A stretch of DNA of 64,000 nt, taken from NCBI GenBank assembly GCA_020744425.1, contig JAGMUV010000005.1, forward strand, positions 2,852,001 to 2,916,000. The letters are read 5' to 3'. Of the stretch, positions 49,157-59,885 are shown one piece after another. The DNA is from Dactylonectria macrodidyma (Eukaryota; Ascomycota; Sordariomycetes; Hypocreales; Nectriaceae). Below the pieces are notes generated by a model. It worked only from the letters and a program-made list of their open reading frames with translations, was not told where the DNA came from and did no database searches. The translations under genes and the position numbers were made by a program. Each line of letters starts with the position of its first letter. Within the stretch, counting starts at the first letter, position 1.

Positions 49157-49184
49157 TCAGGCCTCGTCGTGCTTCTCGTCCTCG

Positions 49185-49220
<36 letters not shown>

Positions 49221-49660
49221 CTTTGTTTCTCTCCCTGCTTCGCCGCCTCCCCTCCCTCAGCGTCACCATCCTTATCCATGACGCTCTCGAACTGCGACCA
49301 CAGCGCTTCGACCGACGAGAACTCGTTGCCGACCTTGGTCCATGTCAGCTATTTCTGCACCGATACCTGGAAGTGTACACAAAAGAGTCGCGGGGAATGA
49401 AAGACGCACCGCAATAACCGCCTCGAGCGATCGATTCAGCTTGTTGATGTTCGCCAGGACGTGTTCAAAGCTCTACGCGACGCGGGCATCATGTCAGCCA
49501 GCGCTCCAGTTTTTGGTCTTGTCTTGATCATTGACAGGCTTCCGCCAATGGATTTGCAACATACCATGGCAATCTCTCCAATGAGAGCCTCGCGCTGCTG
49601 CTCGAAGTACGTCTTCTCATGGGTGCCCATGGCGGACACAGATCGCGGGTTAGAGGCCAT
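49157..49660 (-). CDS. DAD1: DASH/Dam1 complex subunit Dad1
   Basis: Subunit of the DASH ring that couples kinetochores to microtubules in fungi. Exons 49660-49565, 49472-49410 and 49333-49157 give 111 residues, all in phase 0. Family blocks are [40 protein letters not shown] and FSSVEALWSQFESVM. The tail is charged and includes a run of ten glutamines from a pure CAG tract (49187-49216) before HEDEKHDEA. The start was placed at MASNP. The frame is open upstream (an ATG at 49699 adds 13 residues). The gene lies tail-to-tail with RHO4 and just downstream of SNT1 on the same strand. Confidence 0.92.
49187..49216 (-). repeat. CAG10 tract in DAD1
   Basis: Ten perfect CAG codons (CTG on the plus strand) encoding polyglutamine in the DAD1 tail. 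A pure trinucleotide tract is likely to vary in length between strains. Confidence 0.9.
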
Positions 49661-50112
49661 GGTTTGTGGTGTTTGGTGGAATCTCCATGTTTGAGCCATG
49701 ATGGCTGGTCGCGTGGAGACATGGAAGCGCGTGCTTGGCGGGGTGATGTGGCGTTTGGTGGGGGTCATTACACATGCAGCCACATACATCTCAGCTTGAT
49801 AGGTAATCATGACAACCATAAAAGGCAGGCCTGGTGAATTAGCTTCATATTCACAAAATATAAGACATTACAAGTGCGTCCCAACTTCTGACATATGTCT
49901 CTCAAAAGTATCTACATTGTTAAACACAAGAAATAAAAGCACACGGCTTTATAGTTACAAGTTAGCCATCCTGCCCATCCTGCCCATCCCATCCAAGCCC
50001 AAACAACCCGTCATCATGCGTCCGAACGTTGACACACTTTCCATGGGATGATATACAAGTTCACCTCTCTTCCATTCCTATTCCCGCCTATTCTTCTCCG
50101 TCCTCCTCTTCC
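49661..50112. other. DAD1 promoter and SNT1 3' flank
   Basis: About 450 bp with no gene of its own. It must supply the DAD1 promoter and the SNT1 terminator. Confidence 0.6.
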
Positions 50113-51836
50113 TTATCTCCGGTATTGGTCAGGATGCCGTTCATATTCGTGTGGTGGTCGTAGGTTTCTAGCCATCATCTCTCGTGGGTTTTGAGGATCT
50201 CTAAGCTCTCGAGGGTCTCGGGGATCTCGGGGATCTCGAGGGTCTCGAGGGTCTCGAGGGTCCCGTGGGTCCCGTGGGTCTCTAGCATCTCTCATTTGCA
50301 TATCTCGAGGGTCTGGGCCTGGGTACCCAGGACCAGGCTGCGGTGGTGGCGGGCCACGCGCGTCGTATCCGCCGGGGGTGTAGCTGCGACCTGGCATCTC
50401 TCTAGGATCCCGAGGGGCCGGCCCAGGGGTAGACGCATACCGAGGATAAGCTTGGGCAGGCTGCTGAACAGGCTCCTGCCCCCTAGAAGTAGGCGGTGGG
50501 TACCGGCTTTGCATCTGATGTTGTGGTGGCTGCTGCGGCGGCGCAGACCCGTAGTACGGCCCGCCGCGTCCATCATCTCTCATGGACATGTGATGGGCCT
50601 GTTGCTGGGGGGGCGGCGCCGGTGCCGACGCCCAGGAAGGTGCTGGTGTCGACGGCTTAGTCACAGTATGCTGAGATGACCATGACTGTGGTGGAGGTGG
50701 TTGCGAGGTGTTTAGGGGAGGTTGTGATGCCCAGCCAGTTGGCTGTTGGAGGCTCGATGGACCTTGCTGGTGAGCAGGTGGTGGCCATGAGTTCTCACGA
50801 CCGTTTTGAGGAACCTCACGCGATCGAGACGCAGACGGATGCATCGCGTATTGGGCAGTTGGCGAACTGCCATGGGGCTGTTGACCCCCTGCGTACGAGG
50901 TTGGATATCCAGCCTGGCTCTGGTACTGGACCTGACCGGGTTGGCTAGGTGGAGGATACCGGTGAGAGCTCTGAGGCGAGTTTGTTTGACTTTGCTGAGT
51001 TGGCTGGTAAGGGTTTTGACGGTAATAGTCCCTTTCTCCAACAGTTGGGTCTGCCACTCCAAGTGATGCTCTTGTCAGGCCAATATGCTGAGGCTGAGGC
51101 GATTCTGCAAAGGTCGGTTTGAGAGATGGCATCGCGGATGCTCCGGACTGTGCTCGACCGTACGGAGGATACTGAGGTTCTGGCTCCCGACGCATCTGAG
51201 GGGGCGGTGGACGACCCATACTTTGAGGTGGAGGGGTCGGTGATGGCCTTGTGGGAGTGCTCGCGACATCGTTGACTCGTTTTGGCGGCGGCGGAGCGTC
51301 ATCATTGAGCAAGGACATGATGTTGAGCCCTTTTCGGGGCTCTGAAGGCCGAGGTGGCGGCGCTGCTGGAGGAGTAGGAGCGCTCTGAGGTGGCGTCGAA
51401 ACATACTGTGGCATAGAGCCCGATGACGGCCTCTGTTGCAATGACGATATCGGACGATGGGTCGGCGTGCCCATCTGAGGCGACCGTACCGGGGGTTGTT
51501 CGCTCAGCAGATTCCGGACCGGCTGCGAGGGCGTTTGCTGCTGGGCGGGCGGAGGATATGACTGAGGTCTACTAGCTTCTTGAGGCGGTGGCCGTCCCAT
51601 GGACTGACTGAGACTTGACTGATGTCGATGATGGCCAAAAGGTTCATAATGATGTTGCTGTGCTGCCACTTCAGGTTCTTGCTTGACCCGAAGCGTTTGC
51701 CGCTCTGGCGGTCGAGACATCTCTCTTTCTCTCTCCCTCTCCCTCTCCCTCTGTTGTTGCTGCTGCTGATGCTGCTGCTGATGCTGCTGCTGGAGCTGAT
51801 GCTGTTGTTGCTGCTGTTGTTGCTGCTGTAGCTGAA

Positions 51837-51873
<37 letters not shown>

Positions 51874-51892
51874 CTGCTGTTGTTGCTGCTCC

Positions 51893-51934
<42 letters not shown>

Positions 51935-54900
51935 TGCTGCTGTTGCTGTTCCCGCTGCTGTTGCTGCTGCTGCTCCCGCCGCTGCATCTCCATCTTCTGT
52001 CGCTCTATTTGAGCATTATGCTCATGCATTGCATCATTCTGGGCTGGTTGCAGTGGTTGTGCAGCCGCCAACGGCCGTTGGTCTCGAGGCTCTGAAACAG
52101 GAGGGCCAGCCGGGGCCTTTTGAGGTAACGGCACTCGCTGCGGGGCTTCTCGATCACGATCAGGGAACCCAAAGGGAGGGGCTCGCAGAGGTCGTGAGCT
52201 TGGTGACATGCCTTGCGAGACTGGCTGCTGTGGAGCGTGCTGCTGTTGCATGGCCAAAGGCTGCTGTTGTGGTTGGGCAAGGGGCTGCTGAGCTGGTGCC
52301 TGTGCAATGGGAACTCCATAACCACCGAATGTTGCGCCTCGGGGTGGCTGACCGGTAGGGTCCATCTTGCCTTGTCCCGATTCATTATGAAGATCAACAC
52401 CAGGAGCAACAGCAAGGGGCCTTGAAGGATTTGTCGCCGAGGGGTCGAATCTCCTACCTCGACCGCTCGTGGACGGTTGCGGAGGATCCGGTCGCTTCTC
52501 GCCTCTGGCCCGCTTTCCGTCTGCCTCTTGAACGATTGCCTCCCATTCGGTCTTACCTTGGTCCTTCTGTCGCACAAAGTAGTTCTTGACCTATCACAAT
52601 GTTAGCATCGATTAGTAATTGATACAGAATACAACGTACCATAACTGCCGTCTTAGATCCCATGTGAGCCGCAATGGCGGTCCAATCCGAACCAAACGCC
52701 CGAAGGAGGTGTGGGAAGTCATTAGATTCAGACACACTCCAGTAGCTTGAGGCTTGGGTCGGGGCTTTCCGCTCTTGTTGAGGCTGAGCGAGGTTGAAGG
52801 TGGTCATGGCGGGCTGTGGTGGAGGCTCTGGCCGAAGCGAGGGTGCTGCCATCACTTCAGAAATTGAAGACGCAATAGGCGGGGGCCTTTCCAGGGTCTG
52901 GATGGGCTGTTGTTGTGGCTGCTGGACGGAGAATGGCGGCTGGATCCCAGATGGAGGCTGCTCAAACTGAGTTGGCATGCGAGCAACCTCAGGGGGTGGA
53001 GGAGCCTGTTGTATGTCTGCGTTGAGAGCCCGTGAATTCGACCTCGACCGTCCCTTTCCAGTCCCGGCTGCAGGAGCTGCGGCCAGTGTCTGGTTCGTCT
53101 TGGGGACCTTAGGCTCTTTGTCCTTGGCAGCCTTGCGTCGTCCCTTTCTGCCATCGACCTTTTCGCCGTCCTTGGCTGCAGCAGACCCTCCACGGCGACC
53201 CGGAGTTCCCGACGGCGTCGAGTTCTCTGTATCGACAGGTGGCTGTTCGAATCCCCATGTCGGTGCAGCAGCTCGTCGGGGCCGTCTTCGTTCGCCATTC
53301 TCTCCAGTTTCGTGATTTTCTTCGGTTTCGGGGTCACCATTGCCGAGCTCGGACACCAGGGCGCTGGATCTCTGCTTGCCTCGTCCGCCCTTTTTGCGCC
53401 TCTTAGGCTGCTTCTTGAGCTTCTCCTTAAGATTGAGCTCCTTCTTTCGCATGTAGTAATATTGGATACAAGTACCGAAATCGCGATGCGGGACGGCCTC
53501 TGCAATTTTACCCCACTGCTTGGGCGCTTCAAGGTATCTCTTCTCAAAGAAATTGGCTTCCTCCTCAGTGAAGTTATTGACAGGAGATAGAACTCGCCAT
53601 GCCGACACCAACCGTTCTGGCGGCGTGAAGCCAGACTGGTCAAGGTACTGGATGTTGTCCTTGTCCTCTTCAGTCCAGATCATATCCGGAATAATGGCCT
53701 CCTTCTCAGTACGGTACTTCTCCTTCTGCGCCCTAAGCTCCCGCTCCTTTCTTTCCTCATCCTCTCGCATGGATGCCTGCAAGACTCGCTCCAAATCACG
53801 TTCAGTAGCAAACCGACGCCCACGGCCACTGCCTTCGTGCTTGTGTTCTGGAGTAACGGTGCCAGGTACCTCCACCGTCGTTGAAACAGAAAACTTGCCA
53901 CGGCTTTTGACGGCGGCGGGATCACTTGAAGCCGTAAACTTGAGGTAGTGATCATAGTTGTCCGCGTAAATCTTGCGCTCACGGTCCTGTTCAGTCGTTT
54001 GCTCAAGCGAGATCTTGTCTAGTTGCTCCATGACGTAGTCATCGATGCTCGAATCTGAGTGCAAGGTGTTGATGAAATCCCTATCCTTATCCCATGGTAT
54101 GCAGCTATAGTCAGGAAGACTATCAATCGGGGGTGTGGTCATGTACTGCCTGACAGTGTCGACATTCATGTAAGAATCATCTTCCGATTCCGTTTCGTCG
54201 TCATCAACCTGTGAAGGTGTGCTTGGTGGCTTCGAGACTGCCTCTGTTGTTTCCAATGGGATGTTGATAGTATTGTCAGGGGGCTGTGATTCTTCAAGAG
54301 GTGCAGAAACAGCCTTGTCTCGAAGGGACTCAGTAGGCTTCGCGGGCAACGGCTCTGGCAGAGCGTTGGACTTTGGAATGGTGTCTTCCCGAGACGCCAC
54401 TTCGACTGTGGGTATAGCGCTGTCGGGTGCGGGAGGGATAGTCACGCTCGGGGTATCAATGTCCATCTCCTCAGTCTTCGGTTCCAGTGGTGCCGTGGCA
54501 GGTTCCTTCGAGGTCTCCTTCACGGCTTCTTCTTGCTTCTCCGTGGTTGGGGTGGGCTTGGAGTCGGTTACAGGAGCGACCCCCGTGACTTTCTCTGCTA
54601 CCTTCTCGAGCACAGGTTCGGGATGCTTCTCGGTCTCCTTCCTAGTATCCTCCCTGGTCTCCTTCAAGGTTTCTTGCTCAGAATGAGCATTCAGCTGCTT
54701 TTCGATGCGATCCTCGAGCTGCTTTTCGAGCTGCTTCTCGATTCGCTTCTCGGGTTGTTTATCGAGCTGCTTCTCAGGCTGCATCTCGGGCTTCTTCGCG
54801 AGTTGCTTCTCGGGTTGCCTCTCGGGTTGCCTCTCGGGTTGCCTCTCGGTTTGCCTCTCGAACTGCTTCTCAGGCTGCTCAACAAGCATTTTCTCGGGTT

Positions 54901-57384
54901 GCTCCTCAAGCTGTGTTTCGAGCTGCTTTTCAAGCTGCTGCACAATCTGCATCTCCGATTGCGTTTCCAGCTGCTTCTCAAGTTGCTTCTCAACGAGCGT
55001 TTCGGATTCTTTATCTGAGCTCTTCACAAGGTCCGTCTCAGAAGCCTTCTTAGGCTCCTTGTCGAGCTCCTTCTGTGGTTCGTCAATTCTCTCTATTACT
55101 TCCTTCGGAGCATCAGCAACATCAATCATCTCAACATCGCTGTCCGTCTTCTGCTCCATTTCCGAGTTGTGGTCGAATCTCCGTACGGTAGGTGAGGTTT
55201 CTTTCACGATTTGGACTGACGAGACCTCCTTGACCTCAATGGTGTCGGCAACCTCCTGAAACCGCTTGGCTTCCTTAACCTTCTCGACCTGCTTGACGAC
55301 TTCAGTCGGTTGAGCAACGAATTCGGGTATCGGCCCCATCATTTCCATCAATCCTTCGCCTTCGCTGAGAATCTTTACCATAGATCCATGGGATAAAGCC
55401 GCAAAGCGAGCCATCACTTCAGTTGGCAGTTTGGGCTTTTCGAGCTTAGCTAAATCAGCCTCGGTTTTTTGTATTTCCTTGGCAAAGTATTCCGCCATCT
55501 CGTCGTCGTCGTCAGACTCGGAATTTTGCTCTGGCGGTGCGGTCTTGAGCGGGATCTCAAATCTCACGACGGCAACAGTTGGCCACTTTCTTCTACGTTT
55601 TGGCGTCTCCTTTTGAGGTTGGTTGTACTCTTCGACTCGCTCGCCTGGGCCTGTGGGAAATTTGATCACGCTTTCGATCGTCGGTGACGGACCTGGTCCC
55701 CCTCTATTAGTATCCCTGTAAGATCGAACATCTCGATCCATTGATACTCGAGCTGAGTGCGAGTCTCGTTCGGATTTGACCGTGATTTCTCCTGGCTCGG
55801 CGCTATACTGTGATCGTGCTCGGTTGTCCATGCCGGAGTAGTGTGAGTCCGACTTCGCATCACTACTGCGAGGCCGCTTATCGTCATCATGATGGTCGTG
55901 TTGTGAGCTGTCACGTCGAAGGGGTGGCGGTCGATGTTGGACGAAACTCGGGGATCTCATCATCTTCGGAGAATCAGGGGCCTTCTTCAAATTTGGGTTG
56001 ATCCATTGCTTGCTTGATGGGCGTTGTTGCGGTTTCTGTTGTTGAGCACGAGGTCCCACCGGAATGGGCGGGCTATCAAGAGGCTTGGCCAGACTAGAGG
56101 GGGGGGCAGAAGACTCATGCCCACCAGGATGTCCGGCAGAGAGGGGCCGGTCTCCAAAGGCTCGCGGCGCCGTCGGTGGGATCTTCCCAGCACCACTGAC
56201 CGGTACATAACCATCTCCGACACTCAGGGCTCGGTTCGGAATGGATCCAAAGGCTGGCGCAGAAGGCGCAACGGGAGGTGGCGAGACCTCCTTGTTCGAA
56301 GGTGCAGAATCATGTGCCGTGTTTGCGCGAGCCTCCATTTTCGACCGGAACAGTTCGCGTTCGCGGGGGTCGCGAGGGTCGTCTCGGAGGTCCCTACGGG
56401 GATCTGTTTCTCCATATCGGTCTATCCGGTCCATTCGATCTCGCTCATCCCGTTCCCGGCCCCAGCGGCCTTCCTGAGACCTGCTGCGCGGATAGCGGTC
56501 GCTTCGATCGTCCATGTAGGGTCCTCTCCCACGACCGCGATCGGCAGCCCAGTCACCTCGGCCTCTTCCACGACCACGGTGGAAACCACCTCCACGAGGA
56601 TATGGCGTCAGTCCGAATTGGGGGTCTGATGACGAGGAGCCTGCCGACGGGGGGCCGCCATCGCGCGAGCCACGTCGAGACCTGTCGGCGTCAACTCCAA
56701 GGGGCCCTTCGCGTTCCCGGTCTCGAAAATCTCGTGTGGGTGACCTTGCCCGACCGATAGGGGACCGACGCGCCCTGAAATCTCTCGAATCGCGCCAGTC
56801 TCTGTCCCGATCGCGATCGCGCTCTCGACTCCGATCATCCCGGTACCTCTCGCGATAGTCGATATCTCGGTCTCGTCCACGATCTCGGCTCTCGTCTCTT
56901 GCAGACCATCCGCGACCTCTACCGCGGCCACGACCGCCTCTGAAGTCGCCCACGAAGCCGCCGCCTCGAGGTCCGCTGGGTGGGTCTATCAACGCTTTGG
57001 GACCTCGAGGTGGTTCCCTTCGCAATGGGTCGCCGAACGAGTCGCGGCCAGGCGGAAAGGTTGGGTTGTTGGACCTCACCTCGGCTGATGAGCGGCGCCT
57101 GTCGCCCTCATTATACTGCGCGCCGCGCTCATAGCGCTCCGGGGAACGGTCTCGAGGCGATCTGGATCGCTCGTACCTCGAGTATCTTGAAGCCCTACAA
57201 GAAGCACGACGGTGAGCATGGGGGCCTTTGTGGTTAGAAAATAGGGGCATGTGCATGTTTCGGTAAGACCAGCAGTATGCATGAGCATCTACCCGGAGGG
57301 GAATAGCTGCCAATGTGGGCGATGATGGGCGTGATGTCGTGATGATTGAGATACAATGAAGCGTCAAAAGGACAACACGTACAT
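50113..57384 (-). CDS. SNT1: SANT-domain transcriptional corepressor Snt1
   Basis: Fungal counterpart of NCoR/SMRT and a scaffold of the Set3 histone deacetylase complex. Exons are 57384-57383 (the bases AT), 57194-52640 and 52590-50113, giving 2344 residues in frame. The start codon ATG is completed by the first G of exon 2, yielding MASRYSRYERSRSPRDRSPE, the expected Arg/Ser-rich start. Residues up to about 330 are Arg/Asp/Gly-rich. Residues ~726-845 are a degenerate Glu-Lys-Gln repeat. SANT 1 is near 1206-1254 (NNFTEEEANFFEKRY, WGKIAEAVPHRDFGTCIQYY). SANT 2 is near 1483-1530 (YWSVSESNDFPHLLRAFGSD) and is split by intron 2. The rest is Pro/Gln-rich with a long polyglutamine region and a C-terminal RDP repeat. 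Other introns inside the long open frames cannot be excluded. Confidence 0.88.
50203..50290 (-). repeat. 9-bp minisatellite coding for Arg-Asp-Pro repeats in SNT1
   Basis: About nine tandem 9-bp units near the SNT1 C-terminus, encoding an Arg-Asp-Pro tripeptide array that ends in RELRDP. Adjacent units differ by single bases, so it arose by recent duplication with some drift. Confidence 0.85.
51752..51990 (-). repeat. CAG/CAA polyglutamine region in SNT1
   Basis: About 240 bp of CAG with scattered CAA, CAT, CTC and CGG/CGT-type interruptions, encoding polyglutamine with His, Leu, Glu and Arg breaks. The longest pure run is 12 CAG (51895-51930). The antisense frames look like polyleucine and are not genes. 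Confidence 0.92.
54676..55016 (-). repeat. Degenerate Glu-Lys-Gln repeat array in SNT1
   Basis: Roughly 340 bp encoding a tetra/pentapeptide pattern such as EKQLE, ERQPE and EKQPE, over residues about 726-845. The array is highly charged. Leu-containing units at each end and Pro-containing units in the middle suggest helical ends with a broken centre. Confidence 0.8.
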
Positions 57385-58427
57385 TGCAGAGAATGGTAAG
57401 ACCTAGACTTTAGTCGTCCAGGGACAAATAAAGGTCAGCCCATGCACCAGTGAGGCGTCTGCATGAGCAACTGTCGCGATCGGGTGATTAGAGATGGTGG
57501 TTGAATGTGGTGCTCTGACTTTCGAGTTGACCGCGGCTGGTGGAACCCAAGGGTTGAAGTTCCCTGGAATGCCACCACGCACACGGGGGTGAGACGCAGG
57601 CGCAGGCGCAGTCGGCCAAACAGGCGCACAAAACGAGCGCAGGCGAAGCGAATTAAATGCAGTTGGAAGCCGTCGATGTGTCGAGCCAAGCGCGCAAAAG
57701 CCGAAGCGCGTGCGATGCGTTCAAAGGCGAGAATGGTCGGCAAGCCGGGCGACGGCGGGTGGGAAGGTGAAGGATTGAAGATGGGTGGCTCCGGGGCCCT
57801 GCAGCCTCAGTGCTGCAAAATACGGCTGGCAAGTGGGCTCTTGTCGCGTGGCCGGCGCACCTGATTGGACAGCCACCTTGAAGCCTCAGCGCATGGTGCC
57901 CCCGAGCCGTGAACCGTCAACCGTGAGCCGCCTAGCCGTGGCTCAGTCGCTCGCCTGTGCCACACATGGGGCTCGGGTTGGTGCCTCATCCCAAGACTGC
58001 CGTCACGCTAGTCCCAAAGCCGGACGGCCTGGCGTTCAAGTTTGTGGAGCGATATGCCCACGCCCCACGGCCTGAAGCAGCCCGTTTTTTGGGGGGTTTT
58101 TTTTTTTGGCTCTCCACGCCTACAAGCCAAGGACTCAGCTTGGAGCCGGGATTTAATCTTTTCAAAAGAGGTCAGATGGAAGACGACGGGTCTACCGGGT
58201 GACGGAAAAAATACCAGTAAAAATAAGAGACGTCCAAGAAGAGGGGCGTCATACATGAGAGTATTGCATGTGGTAGACTTGCCTCAATCAATACATCCCA
58301 ACTTTGTTTTACAACAGCCTCGCAGTGACTATTCCCGGGTGGTTTTTTTCGACTTTTTGATAAGTTTTCTTTTCCTGTTACTCTCACTTGTAATCTTGAG
58401 TCACTCAAACCACCCAAACCCGCCCCC
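57385..58427. promoter_or_regulatory. Divergent promoter of SNT1 and DYS1
   Basis: About 1.04 kb between divergent start codons, with no gene. The SNT1 side must contain its leader, because the first coding exon supplies only two bases. The DYS1 side has T runs near 58085-58108. Confidence 0.55.
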
Positions 58428-59662
58428 ATGGATCCTTCCAATGCTCCCCCCGCGGCGGCTGCGGCCGCCGTCCTCGTCCAGTCCGAGGAGATGCCCAAGG
58501 ATGCCCAGAAGGTGGAGGAGCTCGACTTTAACAAAATCAAGGGCCCTATCACTGCCGATGACCTGCTCCAGGGCATGCGCCACATGGGGTTCCAAGCTTC
58601 GTCCATGTGCGAAGCCGTGAGGATCATCAATGACATGGTCAGACAACCCCCGGCCACTGCAAAAAAAGTCTTGATGTCCATAATGGAATTTTACCACGCA
58701 GTTATTATGTTCTCTGAGCTGACTTTCATTCTCTCTTCTTGAAGCGTGCATGGCGAGACCCAGAAACGGGTGACAAGACAACCATTTTCCTAGGGTACAC
58801 ATCCAACCTCATCTCATCCGGCTTGCGCGGCGTCTTCCGCTGGTTAGTCGAGCACAACCACGTCTCAGCCATCGTCACGACGGCCGGCGGTGTCGAGGAG
58901 GACTTCATCAAATGCCTCGGAGACACCTACGTCGGGTCGTTCAGCACGCCCGGCGCTGAACTCCGCCGCAAAGGTCTCAACCGCATCGGCAACCTCGTCG
59001 TCCCCAACGCCAACTACTGTGCCTTTGAGGACTGGGTCGTGCCGATTCTCGATAAGATGCTGGAGGAGCAGGAGGCTAGCAAGGGTACCGAAGAGGAGAT
59101 TAACTGGACGCCGTCCAAAGTCATCCACCGTCTCGGCAAAGAGATCAACGACGAGCGCTCCGTCTACTACTGGGCCTACAAGAACAACATTCCCGTCTTT
59201 TGCCCAGCCATTACCGATGGTAGCCTGGGCGACATGCTGTATTTCCACACCTTCAAGTCTTCCCCCTTACAACTCAAGATCGACATCGTCGAAGACATCC
59301 GCCGCATCAACACCATGTCTGTCCGCGCCAAGAGAGCGGGCATGATTATCCTCGGTGGCGGCATCGTCAAGCACCACATCGCCAACGCCTGTCTAATGCG
59401 CAACGGTGCTGAATCGGCCGTCTACATTAACACTGCCCAAGAGTTTGATGGCAGTGACGCCGGCGCGAGGCCAGATGAGGCTGTTTCTTGGGGAAAGATC
59501 AAAATTGATGCCGACAGCGTCAAGGTAAGAGATCCAATACCACATACGGTATCTTTTCAAACATGCTGACCTAGAGCCATCAAGGTGTACCTCGAAGCCA
59601 CGGCCTGTTTTCCATTCATTGTGGCAAACACTTTTGCAAAGGACATCTCACAAGAAAAATAG
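58428..59662 (+). CDS. DYS1: Deoxyhypusine synthase
   Basis: NAD-dependent enzyme that transfers the aminobutyl group of spermidine to one lysine of translation factor eIF5A, the first step of hypusine formation in the cytosol. Exons 58428-58637, 58745-59524 and 59585-59662 give 355 residues, all in phase 0. Family blocks include [88 protein letters not shown] and [20 protein letters not shown]. The catalytic lysine is K321 in SWGKIKIDA. The last exon adds [20 protein letters not shown]. Its acceptor is an AAG rather than the usual YAG, but no other acceptor keeps the frame. Length fits the family. Confidence 0.95.
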
Positions 59663-59885
59663 ATCGAAACCAGACGTGTTAAATGAATAGACGAAAGGGC
59701 ATTAGTACTCGGTAGGCTTGCAAGAGGAGTTCGACTACAAAAATCCCAGGTGAAACAATGAAGACCATTTAGACATTCTGATTTTAATACTGAAAACCCT
59801 AAAGACAGTTGAGATACTTGGAAATACTGACATCCTCCCCAAGTGCCGGGCCAAGATTTATGAGGTATGCCTATAGGTATCTACT

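Noticed and set aside
51622..52095. Plus-strand polyleucine open frames
   Set aside because: They are the reverse strand of the SNT1 polyglutamine codons.
54533..55259. Plus-strand Leu/Ser/Cys-rich open frames that look like membrane repeats
   Set aside because: They are the antisense of the SNT1 Glu-Lys-Gln repeat array.
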